From positions 1-64,000 of the forward strand of contig JBNKRZ010000022.1 in NCBI GenBank assembly GCA_050297015.1: DNA of 64,000 nucleotides, written 5' to 3'. The translations under genes were made by a program, and so were the position numbers. This document shows positions 15,891-24,278 of the stretch, one piece after another; the first letter of the stretch is position 1, and each line of letters starts with the position of its first letter. Below the pieces are notes generated by a model. That model made no database searches and was not told the DNA's origin. It saw only the letters and a program-made list of their open reading frames with translations. The stretch is from JACKJA01 sp050297015 (GTDB lineage Bacteria; Pseudomonadota; Alphaproteobacteria; Micavibrionales; Micavibrionaceae).

Positions 15891-17291
15891 ATGCGTTTTT
15901 TATTAATGGCTGTTTTTGTGTTTTTGGCTTTCCCCGTCGCGGCGCAGGACCGCGCGGTGCCGGAAAATAAGGCGCAAGTGCAGTTATCTTTTGCCCCACT
16001 GGTGAAACAGATCGCGCCGGCTGTTGTGAATATTTACACCAAGCGTGTCGTGACACAGCGCGTCTCGCCCTTCTTTAATGATCCGTTTTTTGAACACTTT
16101 TTTGGGCAAAGCATGGGCAGCGGCATTCCGCGCCGGCGCGTGGAGAATTCACTGGGATCTGGTGTGATTATCGCCGCTGACGGGCTGGTGGTGACGAATG
16201 CTCATGTTGCCAAGGACGCCGATGAGATAACGGTTGTTTTACCTGACGGACGCGAATTTGAAGCGGAAAAGGCGCTGGTTGATGAGCCGTCCGATTTAGC
16301 ATTGTTGCGGATGAAAGCTGTGGATGAAAAGTTGCCTTATGCCTCTTTGAAACCCAGTGAAACGCTGGAGGTCGGCGATCTCGTTCTGGCAATCGGCAAC
16401 CCCTTTGGTGTGGGGCAGACGGTGACATCGGGAATCGTATCGGCTTTGGCGCGCTCCTCCCTGAACATCAACGATTTTAATTTCTTTATCCAGACGGATG
16501 CGGCGATTAATCCGGGGAATTCCGGCGGAGCGCTGGTGGCGATGGATGGCGGTGTAATCGGGATCAATAGCGCGATTTATTCCCGTGACGGCGGCAGTAT
16601 GGGCATCGGCTTTGCCATTCCGTCCGAGATGGTGGCCACGGTCATTGCCGCCGAAGCGGCCGGTCAGAGTGGCGATAAAGGTGTTGTGCGCCCGTGGCTG
16701 GGGATTACTGCGCAAAAGGTGACATCTGACATTGCGGATAGTCTTGATTTCAATGTGCCGCATGGCGTTTTGGTCGCAGGGCTTCATGAGGCAAGCCCGT
16801 TAAGAAAAGCGGGGCTTAAGGTCGGTGATGTTGTTTTGAGGGTAAATGGCCGCGATGTACGGGATCCGGCGGAGATGAAATTCCGCATGGCGATGGTATC
16901 ACTCGGCAGTGAGGCCGAAGTCGTGATTTTGCGGCAGGGCCAAGAGAAACATTATAAGGTGCGTGCTATAGCGCCGCCCGATATTCCGGCTCGTGACGAG
17001 ACGTTGCTTGATGGGGCGCATGTTTTGCAAGGGGCGACGGTGGCTAATCTCAATCCGGCGGTGGCTGTGGAGTTGGGAATGAAGGATGAGGGCGGCGTTG
17101 TGGTCATGAATGTCGATCGCCGCGCGCAAGCCGTCCGTTTTGTCGCCCCCGGCGATCTTATTTTGGAGATTAACGGCTTAGAGGTGAAAGATGTCAGGGC
17201 GCTTCAAAAGGCTCTATCACGCTCCGATCCACGCGGCTGGCAGTTGGTGATTGAACGCAATGGCCGCAAACGGCAAATTGTTGTTCGTTAA
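15891..17291 (+). CDS. Do/HtrA-family periplasmic serine protease
   Basis: This is a DegP/DegQ-like trypsin-fold protease for periplasmic quality control. A signal peptide (MRFLLMAVFVFLAFPVAAQ) leads the protein if it starts at 15891; ATG 15885 is an alternative, and the longer upstream frame is not needed. The catalytic triad is His105 in TNAHV, Asp135 in PSDLALLRM and Ser211 in NPGNSGGAL. Two PDZ domains follow (near residues 270-370 and 380-466). The total is 466 residues. The order rplQ-HtrA-RarA recurs in alphaproteobacteria. Confidence 0.94.
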   Translation: MRFLLMAVFVFLAFPVAAQDRAVPENKAQVQLSFAPLVKQIAPAVVNIYTKRVVTQRVSPFFNDPFFEHFFGQSMGSGIPRRRVENSLGSGVIIAADGLVVTNAHVAKDADEITVVLPDGREFEAEKALVDEPSDLALLRMKAVDEKLPYASLKPSETLEVGDLVLAIGNPFGVGQTVTSGIVSALARSSLNINDFNFFIQTDAAINPGNSGGALVAMDGGVIGINSAIYSRDGGSMGIGFAIPSEMVATVIAAEAAGQSGDKGVVRPWLGITAQKVTSDIADSLDFNVPHGVLVAGLHEASPLRKAGLKVGDVVLRVNGRDVRDPAEMKFRMAMVSLGSEAEVVILRQGQEKHYKVRAIAPPDIPARDETLLDGAHVLQGATVANLNPAVAVELGMKDEGGVVVMNVDRRAQAVRFVAPGDLILEINGLEVKDVRALQKALSRSDPRGWQLVIERNGRKRQIVVR

Positions 17292-17340
17292 AACGATGGA
17301 CCCCGTTGCTTCCGTTCCATAAATGTTCTATCCATGAGTC

Positions 17341-18648
17341 ATGGCTGATTTATTCGCAGTAGAAACAGAAAACGCACCGGATATGCCGCGCCCTTTGCCG
17401 GACCGGTTGCGCCCTCATGCGTTGGCCGAGGTGGCGGGGCAGGATCATTTGACCGCGGAAGGGGCGCCGCTCCACCGGATGATGGAGAGCGGTAAGATGG
17501 CTTCCATGATTCTCTGGGGGCCGCCGGGCTGTGGCAAGACGACGTTGGCGCGGATTATTGCTGAGAATTCCGGCCTTCATTTCGAACAGCTTTCCGCGAT
17601 TTTTGCCGGGGTTAAGGATTTAAAGGCCGTGTTCGACGCGGCGCGGTTGCGGCGGAAAAACGGCCAGCAAACGCTTCTGTTCGTTGATGAAATTCACCGC
17701 TTTATGAAATCGCAGCAAGATGCTTTTCTGCCGGTGGTGGAGGACGGGACGATACTTCTGATCGGGGCGACCACGGAAAATCCGTCTTTTGAGCTGAATG
17801 CGGCTTTGCTTTCGCGCTGTCAGGTGTTTGTCCTGAAAAGGTTGGCCGATGAAGCGCTGGAGCTTTTATTGCAGCGGGCGGAGGAAGAGACAGGCGTGAA
17901 ATTGCCGTTGACGGAGGATGCGCGCAATATGCTGAAGGCCATGGCAGACGGGGATGGACGCTATTCTCTGACACTGGCGGAGCAAGTGTTTGCGCAGGCC
18001 GGGGATGAGACGCTGGACAGTGAGGCACTGATGGCGCTCGTGCAAAAGCGCGCGCCGCTCTACGATAAAAAGGATGAGGGGCACTATAACCTGATTTCTG
18101 CGCTGCATAAGTCTGTGCGAGGCAGCGACCCGGATGCGGCTTTGTACTGGTTTGCACGGATGCTCAGCGGCGGCGAAGACCCGCGTTTTATCGCCCGGCG
18201 TATGACCCGGATGGCGGTGGAGGATATTGGCCTTGCCGATCCAAACGCTTTAACACAATGCACCGCGGCGTGGGATGCTTATGAGCGGCTGGGCAGCCCG
18301 GAGGGAGAGCTGGCGTTGGCGCAGGCTTTGATTTATCTGGCGACCGCGCCGAAATCGAATGCGGCTTATATGGCCTATAAGGCGGTGCAAAGAACGGCGC
18401 AAGAGACAGGCTCTCTCATGCCGCCCAAGACAATCCTGAACGCGCCGACGAAGCTGATGAAGGAACAGGAATATGGCGCGGGGTATATATACGACCCCGA
18501 CACACCGGAGGGTTTTTCCGGGCAGGATTACTTCCCCGACGAGATGGGGCGCGTGGAATTTTATCATCCCGTTCAGCGCGGTTTCGAACGTGATATTCAA
18601 AAACGGCTCGATTACTGGGCGAAGCTGAGAGCGGAAAAACAGAAATGA
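17341..18648 (+). CDS. rarA: Replication-associated recombination protein RarA (MgsA)
   Basis: RarA is a AAA+ ATPase of the clamp-loader/Holliday-junction helicase clade that acts at stalled forks. Walker A GPPGCGKTT is at residues 60-68, Walker B LLFVDEIHRF near 100, and sensor ATTENPSFELNAALLSR near 128-145. The C-terminal half has the RarA-specific SDPDAALYWFARML and YMAYKAVQR stretches. It is 435 residues long. It starts at ATG 17341, 50 bases after the protease gene. Confidence 0.95.
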   Translation: MADLFAVETENAPDMPRPLPDRLRPHALAEVAGQDHLTAEGAPLHRMMESGKMASMILWGPPGCGKTTLARIIAENSGLHFEQLSAIFAGVKDLKAVFDAARLRRKNGQQTLLFVDEIHRFMKSQQDAFLPVVEDGTILLIGATTENPSFELNAALLSRCQVFVLKRLADEALELLLQRAEEETGVKLPLTEDARNMLKAMADGDGRYSLTLAEQVFAQAGDETLDSEALMALVQKRAPLYDKKDEGHYNLISALHKSVRGSDPDAALYWFARMLSGGEDPRFIARRMTRMAVEDIGLADPNALTQCTAAWDAYERLGSPEGELALAQALIYLATAPKSNAAYMAYKAVQRTAQETGSLMPPKTILNAPTKLMKEQEYGAGYIYDPDTPEGFSGQDYFPDEMGRVEFYHPVQRGFERDIQKRLDYWAKLRAEKQK

Positions 18649-18732
18649 CTTAATATTTTTTCTGCCCGCTCTTGATTTTTGAAAGGGTGCCTTCCATATC
18701 TTTTCAAGTTTTAGCATAAAGAGGTAACAGAC

Positions 18733-19338
18733 ATGAACGTATCACAAGCGATCGAAAAACGCCGATCCACAAAGGCCTTTGACCCAGACCATAAAATGAG
18801 TAAGGAGACGGAAGACAAACTGTTTTCTTTGGCGGCGCTTACGCCATCGGCTTTTAATCTGCAACATTGGCGTTTCGTTGTCGTTCGCGACCCGGCTTTA
18901 CGGCAGGAAATCCGCAAAGTGGCATGGGATCAGGCGCAAATCACTGACGCTTCTCTGCTTGTTATTTTGACGGCGGACATGAAGTCATGGGAGAAAAATG
19001 CTCGCCGTGTGTGGGAAAGCGCTCCTCAGGAAACGCAGGATTTTATGGCCTCTGCCATACATGGTTACTATGCCGGGAAAGAGCAGGTTCAGCGTGATGA
19101 GATTATGCGTTCTTGCGGTCTTGTCGGGCAAACTCTCATGTTGGCCGCGCAGGAATTGGGATATGATAGCTGTCCTATGGACGGGTTTGATTTCGATGCG
19201 GTGGCTAAATTGATTAATCTGCCGGACGATCATGTTATCAGCTATATTGTTGCACTGGGGAAAGAGAGTCAGGCGCCGTATCCGAAGCCGCCGTTGCTGC
19301 CTTTGGAGGAACTGGTTATTACTGATCGTTTTGAATAA
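18733..19338 (+). CDS. Nitroreductase family protein
   Basis: The 201-residue protein has the nitroreductase fold pattern: an N-terminal IEKRRSTKAFDPD with the FMN-contacting RRS, the TPSAFNLQHWRFVVVRD stretch, and a C-terminal region with YDSCPMDGFD and HVISYIVALGKES. Such enzymes are FMN-dependent NAD(P)H oxidoreductases of quinones or nitro compounds; the actual substrate cannot be read. ATG 18733 follows AAAGAGGTAACAG. The gene stands alone between rarA and csaA. Confidence 0.9.
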   Translation: MNVSQAIEKRRSTKAFDPDHKMSKETEDKLFSLAALTPSAFNLQHWRFVVVRDPALRQEIRKVAWDQAQITDASLLVILTADMKSWEKNARRVWESAPQETQDFMASAIHGYYAGKEQVQRDEIMRSCGLVGQTLMLAAQELGYDSCPMDGFDFDAVAKLINLPDDHVISYIVALGKESQAPYPKPPLLPLEELVITDRFE

Positions 19339-19390
19339 TTTCGCAGCTTTTCGGAGGAGTCTGAAAAGACCTTGGAAGGAATAGAAACAA

Positions 19391-19729
19391 ATGTCTGAAA
19401 TTTCATTTGATGATTTTCTAAAGGTCGATGTTCGTGTCGGAACCGTTATTGATGCGCAGGACTTCCCGGAAGCACGCAAGCCCGCTTACAAGCTGATGAT
19501 TGATTTCGGTGAGGAACTCGGCGTTAAGAAAACCTCGGCCCAGATTACAAAGAATTATACGCCGGAGGATTTGATCGGGCGGCAAGTGATGGCCGTTGTC
19601 AATTTCCCGCCGCGTCAGATCGGGCCGATCATGTCGGAAGTTTTGACATTGGGCGTGCCGGATGAAAAAGGTGACGTTGTTTTGTTGATGCCGGATAGCA
19701 AAGTTCCCCAAGGGGGAAGGCTGTATTGA
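19391..19729 (+). CDS. csaA: CsaA-type tRNA-binding protein
   Basis: The whole 112-residue protein is one tRNA-binding (EMAP-II/Trbp111) OB domain, with FLKVDVRVGTVIDA at the start and VMAVVNFPPRQIGPIMSEVL in the middle. Members of this family bind tRNA as dimers; Bacillus CsaA has been described as an export-related chaperone. The function here is inferred from the family. ATG 19391 follows a GAAGGAATAG ribosome site. Confidence 0.92.
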   Translation: MSEISFDDFLKVDVRVGTVIDAQDFPEARKPAYKLMIDFGEELGVKKTSAQITKNYTPEDLIGRQVMAVVNFPPRQIGPIMSEVLTLGVPDEKGDVVLLMPDSKVPQGGRLY

Positions 19730-19773
19730 AAATTTTCCTTCGTATGCTACGGGCTTCGTGTTAAAAGCTTTTC

Positions 19774-20154
19774 ATGCAAACGTTATTCGCTATAGCCGCA
19801 GGGGGCGCAATCGGGGCGGTGCTGCGGCACTTTACCAATAATGCCGTTCTGCATATGTTGGGACACGGCTTTCCGTGGGGAATTTTTGCCGCCAATATTC
19901 TGGGCTCATTCCTGATGGGCGTGATGATCTCCGGCTTTGCGCATGTTTATGAGCCGTCACAGACGATGCGCGCGTTTTTGACCGTTGGGATGCTCGGCGC
20001 GTTCACGACCTTTTCAACCTTTTCGATGGACAGTGTATTGATGCTTGAACGCGGGCAATATGTGCTGGCGGCGGCCTATATTATCGGTTCGGTCACGCTG
20101 GCGATTGGCGCATTGTTCACCGGGATTATACTGGTGCGGATGGTCACGGTATGA
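19774..20154 (+). CDS. crcB: Fluoride channel CrcB/FluC
   Basis: A 126-residue, four-helix membrane protein with the CrcB signatures GGAIGAVLRHF, WGIFAANILGSFLMG and GMLGAFTTFSTFS (the Phe-box and sodium site region). It exports fluoride as a dual-topology dimer. No fluoride riboswitch is evident in the 44 bases upstream. Its stop overlaps the next start as ATGA, so it is co-translated with the pseudouridine synthase. Confidence 0.95.
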   Translation: MQTLFAIAAGGAIGAVLRHFTNNAVLHMLGHGFPWGIFAANILGSFLMGVMISGFAHVYEPSQTMRAFLTVGMLGAFTTFSTFSMDSVLMLERGQYVLAAAYIIGSVTLAIGALFTGIILVRMVTV

Positions 20155-21125
20155 GCGGCGTTCAGCACAAAATAGTCGGGCCGGAAGATGACGGCCAGCG
20201 TCTTGACCGCTGGTTTAAAAAGCACGTGCCGGGGGTGCCGTTCGGCTTGCTGCAAAAGCTGATCCGTAAGGGGCAAATTCGTGTTGATGGCAAGCGTGCG
20301 AAGACTGACACGCGGCTGAGTGCGGGGCAGGATGTTCGTATTCCTCCGGTACAGGATCCAGAGACAAAACCGAAAACCCGTAAGCTGAGTGTTGAGGACA
20401 AAGCCTTTATCCAGTCCCTCGTGATTTACGATGATGGTGATGTGGTAGCGCTCAACAAGCCGGAGGGGCTTGCCACGCAAGGCGGCACCGGGCAGGGCGG
20501 GCGGCATGTCGATGCGCTGCTTGAGGGTCTGAAAAATAAGGAAGGCACCGCGCCGCGCTTGATTCACCGCCTCGATAAGGAAACGTCGGGTGTTTTGCTG
20601 TGCGCGCGCTCGGCGCAGGCCGTGCGGGAACTGGGGGCGCAATTCAAACGCCGGGACGTGAAAAAGATTTATATGGCGCTGACGATCGGTGTGCCGGAAC
20701 AGCGGGAAGGCACCGTTCGGGCACCGCTTTTAAAAGTCAAAGACAAAACGGTGATTGACGAAGACGAAGGTAAAAGAGCCGAGACGGATTTTATGGTGAT
20801 CGACCATGCCGGAAAGGAAGCGGCCTTTGTTGCGTTTTGGCCGCGTACAGGCCGTACACACCAAATTCGTGTGCATGCCGCGGATGTTCTAGAAACGCCT
20901 ATTCTCAGCGATGGGCGTTATGGCGGGAAAATCCCGGAGGAACTGGAATCACTGGGTTTGGCGGGGCGGCTGCATTTGCATGCGGCGCGCTTGATCTTGC
21001 CTCACCCGTTGCAAAAAAGAAAAATTCTGGATCTGAAAGCCCTCTTGCCGCCGGAGCTGGCGAAAAGCTGGCGGGCTTTGGGGTTTGAAACGGCACTGCG
21101 TGAAGACCCGTTTGCGGAAGGATAA
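20151..21125 (+). CDS. rluC: RluA-family 23S rRNA pseudouridine synthase (RluC-like)
   Basis: The protein has an N-terminal S4 RNA-binding domain (RLDRWFKKHVPG to QIRVDGKRAK, residues 12-55) and the catalytic domain with the Asp motif PRLIHRLDKETSGVLLCARS, the universal RluA-type signature. RGRTHQIRVH-type residues (RTGRTHQIRVHA) follow. RluC in E. coli modifies three uridines in 23S rRNA; which sites this one targets is inferred. The length is 324 residues. It overlaps crcB by four bases. Confidence 0.9.
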   Translation: MSGVQHKIVGPEDDGQRLDRWFKKHVPGVPFGLLQKLIRKGQIRVDGKRAKTDTRLSAGQDVRIPPVQDPETKPKTRKLSVEDKAFIQSLVIYDDGDVVALNKPEGLATQGGTGQGGRHVDALLEGLKNKEGTAPRLIHRLDKETSGVLLCARSAQAVRELGAQFKRRDVKKIYMALTIGVPEQREGTVRAPLLKVKDKTVIDEDEGKRAETDFMVIDHAGKEAAFVAFWPRTGRTHQIRVHAADVLETPILSDGRYGGKIPEELESLGLAGRLHLHAARLILPHPLQKRKILDLKALLPPELAKSWRALGFETALREDPFAEG

Positions 21126-21128
21126 TAG

Positions 21129-22949
21129 ATGGTTTTGCTTGACGACCCCCGGCCTAAAGGAAAAAAGGTGCTAAGCAAAAGGCGGCGTTATGTGCGGCTG
21201 ATTTTGCGGGCGCTTATGGTTTTGCTTTTTCTGAGTGGCGCGAGCCTTTGGATGTTATCTGTACTGGGCGGGAATAGTCCAACCCTGAAGCAGGGGGCCG
21301 AGCAGCTATTCACTCAAGTGAGCGGTATGCGCACGGAAATTGCCGATTTTGAGAATTTAAGTTTTTTCCCGGATTTTCAATTGCAGGCCGGCGGCGTTCG
21401 CTTTTATGACGGCGATACGGTTAAGGCGAAAATTCAGTCGATTGATTTTTCTATGCCGTTCTGGTCGATGCTGTTTTCAACGGGTAAGTATGAGACTATT
21501 GCATTGAAAGGGATTGAGGCCGCCGCCGGGACATGGACGCCCCGTGATATGTCTCTTTCATTTTTGGGGCTGCACGCCGGGACGGATGAGGCTGGCTCCT
21601 CTTTTATTATGGAGGGGCAATACGGCGCTGATAAAATTCCTCTTTCGGTGAAGCTTTCTTTGGCGCGCGTGTCGGGCAAAGGGGGCAGAGCTTACTATAC
21701 GGTCATGGACGAGGTCGCACCCTTTACGGCGCAGATTGGGACTTTGGCGCTGAAGGGGCGCTTTGAACGGCAACGTGCGAGGCGGATTATCCATATAGAC
21801 TCGCTGGTGGCGGGCGCGGATGAAGTGTTAACGGGAACGGTCACTCTGAAAAAAGAGCGTAAGGCGATGCATTTATTCGCCGATTTAACGGTGCGGGAAA
21901 GCCGTTTTGCGCCAGATATCCGGATCGGGGAAGAGGGCGTGACAGGCGCGTTGGTTTGGCCTGTTTTGTTTTTGGAGGACGGCGCCGCGTTTTCTGCCCT
22001 CGTTGATAATATTGCGGCATTGGCGGCCCCCGATCAAACGGAGGGTGAAAAAAGCTCTAAGCCTTTTGGTTGGGGGGATAAGCCTTTTGCTATTACGTGG
22101 CGTATGGATGAGCTGAAAGCGCATGACAAAGATGTGGGGCATGTCGGTGGCACGATTGAAGGGGATGCGGACAAGCTCGACTTTCAAATCAAAAAGGGCA
22201 GTGTCTTTAGCGGCGGTGATTTGTCCGGTGATCTGACATTCCAAAAATCTGATGACTCCAAGGTCGAGTTTGAAAGTGCATTGCGCCTGAAGAACTGGCA
22301 TTACGGGACGCTGATGGAGGCCTATCAAGGGCGTTCGGCGATAACGGGTACGGCGGACGTGCGTGTGAAACTGGCTAGTGCCGGCGTGACGACGGATGAT
22401 TTGCTTTCCGGGTTGGAGGGTAAAGCGCTTTTGATCGCCGGGCAGGGGACAATGAAAAGCCAGGCCTTTAATATTTGGGGCGGTGGTTTAGTGAACGCTA
22501 TGCTTCCGAGTCTCGACCCGGAGGCCGATGCGACGCTTAATTGCATGATTGCCGATTTTGATGTGACGGGCGGCGTAGCGACGGCGAAAAATATGTTGAT
22601 TGATACGGGCCGTGTGACCGTTCTGGGGGAAGGGCGTATTGATCTTCCTCAGGATAAGATCAGTCTGGTTTTGGAGCCTAAAGCCAAGGAAGTAGCATTG
22701 CTGGATATGGCCACCGCCGTCAAGATTTCCGGACCGATTTTTAGCCCGTCGGTGGGGCCGGAGGCTTTTTCATTGCTTAAGAAAATTGGTGGAACAGTTC
22801 TGGGAACCATTAATCCGGCCTTTTTCGCGCTCTCATTGACGGATTTGGGAATGACGGAGGATCACCCTTGCCGGCAATTTATCGGTGCACCGCCAGAAAA
22901 AGCGGAAGAGAATGCATTGCTCCCCGAACAGGAAGATCACAACGAATGA
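21129..22949 (+). CDS. AsmA-like / DUF3971-type membrane-anchored protein
   Basis: A cytoplasmic basic N-terminus and one transmembrane segment near residues 27-48 are followed by a large extracytoplasmic beta-rich region. The C-terminal part resembles AsmA-family proteins (DLLSGLEGKALLIAGQGTMK and the DATLNCMIADFDVTGGVATAKN stretch). AsmA-like proteins are linked to outer membrane lipid transport. The specific role is not visible. It begins three bases after the previous stop, and its stop overlaps the next gene's ATG. Confidence 0.8.
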   Translation: MVLLDDPRPKGKKVLSKRRRYVRLILRALMVLLFLSGASLWMLSVLGGNSPTLKQGAEQLFTQVSGMRTEIADFENLSFFPDFQLQAGGVRFYDGDTVKAKIQSIDFSMPFWSMLFSTGKYETIALKGIEAAAGTWTPRDMSLSFLGLHAGTDEAGSSFIMEGQYGADKIPLSVKLSLARVSGKGGRAYYTVMDEVAPFTAQIGTLALKGRFERQRARRIIHIDSLVAGADEVLTGTVTLKKERKAMHLFADLTVRESRFAPDIRIGEEGVTGALVWPVLFLEDGAAFSALVDNIAALAAPDQTEGEKSSKPFGWGDKPFAITWRMDELKAHDKDVGHVGGTIEGDADKLDFQIKKGSVFSGGDLSGDLTFQKSDDSKVEFESALRLKNWHYGTLMEAYQGRSAITGTADVRVKLASAGVTTDDLLSGLEGKALLIAGQGTMKSQAFNIWGGGLVNAMLPSLDPEADATLNCMIADFDVTGGVATAKNMLIDTGRVTVLGEGRIDLPQDKISLVLEPKAKEVALLDMATAVKISGPIFSPSVGPEAFSLLKKIGGTVLGTINPAFFALSLTDLGMTEDHPCRQFIGAPPEKAEENALLPEQEDHNE

Positions 22950-23653
22950 AGCGTTTTTACAAAGAGGTAACGAGCGTTGAAGAAGGCGGCTTGTATGGTA
23001 TTTTACTCGACGGTAAACCGCTTAAAACCCCATCGGGGACGCTTTTAAGTGTGGGCAATGAACGGCTTGCGGAGGCTTTGGCGGCGGAATGGAGGGCGCA
23101 GGAAGAGGATATTGATCCGGATACCATGCCCCTGATGCAAATTTTAAGCACGGCTCGTGATCGCGTGGCGCAGGAACGTGCCGCGATGACCCCTCAGGTT
23201 TTGGCTTATCTGGATACGGATTTGCTTTGCTATCCTGCGCCGGAGCCAGCCGATCTCGTAGCTATGCAGGAGGAACACTGGGCGCCGTGGCGTGAGTGGT
23301 TTGCGCAAAATTATGCTGTACCTTTGGTAACGACAACGGGGCTGACGGCGCTGGCGCAGGATAAGGTTGCTCATGACGCTGTGGCTGAAAAAATGGCGGC
23401 ACTGGATGATGATTTTTTTACAATCCTGCAATTGGTCACAGCGCTTAGCGGTTCGCTTGTTTTGGCGCTGGCTTTTCTCGAACGGGCAATCACGCCGGAG
23501 AAGATGTTCGATACCATCCATGTTGAAGAACGTTATAAAGCGCGGCTATACCACGAGGATATCCACGGCGCCGCACCGTTGGAGGAAAAAAAACAAACGG
23601 CTTTCCGGCGCGATATAAAGGCCGCGCGGCAGTTCCTTGACTGTCTTTCTTAA
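22946..23653 (+). CDS. ATP12-family F1-ATPase assembly chaperone
   Basis: The 235-residue product starts MKRFYKEVTSVEEGG and has DGKPLKTPSGTLLSV, EWRAQEEDIDPDTMPLMQ and the DLLCYPAPEP stretch typical of the ATP12 family, which assists F1 alpha-subunit assembly in mitochondria and alphaproteobacteria. I chose ATG 22946, which forms an ATGA overlap with the preceding stop; the longer frame would overlap by 82 bases. It ends convergently, five bases from the next gene. Confidence 0.92.
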   Translation: MKRFYKEVTSVEEGGLYGILLDGKPLKTPSGTLLSVGNERLAEALAAEWRAQEEDIDPDTMPLMQILSTARDRVAQERAAMTPQVLAYLDTDLLCYPAPEPADLVAMQEEHWAPWREWFAQNYAVPLVTTTGLTALAQDKVAHDAVAEKMAALDDDFFTILQLVTALSGSLVLALAFLERAITPEKMFDTIHVEERYKARLYHEDIHGAAPLEEKKQTAFRRDIKAARQFLDCLS

Positions 23654-23657
23654 TTCC

Positions 23658-24191
23658 CTAAAACCAGCTTTTAACCTTTTCGATTCGGCTGCCCTTAACG
23701 GCGCTGGACAGGCCTTTGAACAGGCGCATAAGCAAGTACAAAATCAGGGGGCCGCCCCCAATGGCAATGGCGATGGTAAAGGTTCCTTTATTACCGGCGA
23801 TGAAGTCATTCATGCAGGGTTCCATTAGGGCATTGGCGGCTTGATAATCGGGGTTTTCGGGATTTAGAGTTTCTGTTGCCGCGCGGGTGCAGCTATCCAT
23901 AGCGCTAAAGTCGAGATGAGGAATCATATAGGCAGACGCCGCGGCGAGGGTGAAAAGTGAAAAGAGGCCGACAATCCACATCGTGCGAATGATATAGGTC
24001 ATGTGATTATGTATCAGTTCGTCCGGGGAGTCTGTCTCCGCACGGAAGACATAGGCCAGAATAATCGCCGTGACAAAGGTGAACAGGGAAAGATAAACCC
24101 CGGCCAATGTCGGTATGAGTGAAAATAGTGTTGCGAGCGCCAAAAAGACGTAAGGGGCTATAAGTTTCTTTGATAGTTTTTGTTCTGTCAT
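23658..24191 (-). CDS. Putative inner membrane protein (177 aa)
   Basis: I do not recognise a specific function. The protein has four likely membrane segments (near residues 11-30, 32-50, 68-92 and 138-158). Between the last two lies an acidic periplasmic-type loop with two cysteines. The layout resembles small DUF4870-like membrane proteins, but this is weak. It lies downstream of mutL on the same strand, separated only by an 87-base gap filled by a repeat. Confidence 0.75.
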   Translation of the reverse strand: MTEQKLSKKLIAPYVFLALATLFSLIPTLAGVYLSLFTFVTAIILAYVFRAETDSPDELIHNHMTYIIRTMWIVGLFSLFTLAAASAYMIPHLDFSAMDSCTRAATETLNPENPDYQAANALMEPCMNDFIAGNKGTFTIAIAIGGGPLILYLLMRLFKGLSSAVKGSRIEKVKSWF

Positions 24192-24196
24192 TGTTC

Positions 24197-24263
24197 GATA
24201 CTGTAGTTACGTGTTATGTACATTTCTGCGCAAGCAGGTTTTTGATGAATGTGCGTGAAAAAT
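24197..24263. repeat. 67-bp repeat, inverted partner of 26400-26466
   Basis: These 67 bases start GATACTGTAGTTACGTG and end GTGTGCGTGAAAAAT-like. They match the reverse complement of 26400-26466 at 65 of 67 positions by eye. They fill almost the whole gap between mutL and the next minus-strand gene. With the right copy they bracket mutL as an inverted repeat about 2.1 kb apart. Confidence 0.85.
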
Positions 24264-24278
24264 TAATGAGTCCTGATC

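Noticed and set aside
19730..19773. A fluoride riboswitch before crcB
   Set aside because: Only 44 bases are available and no matching structure is visible.
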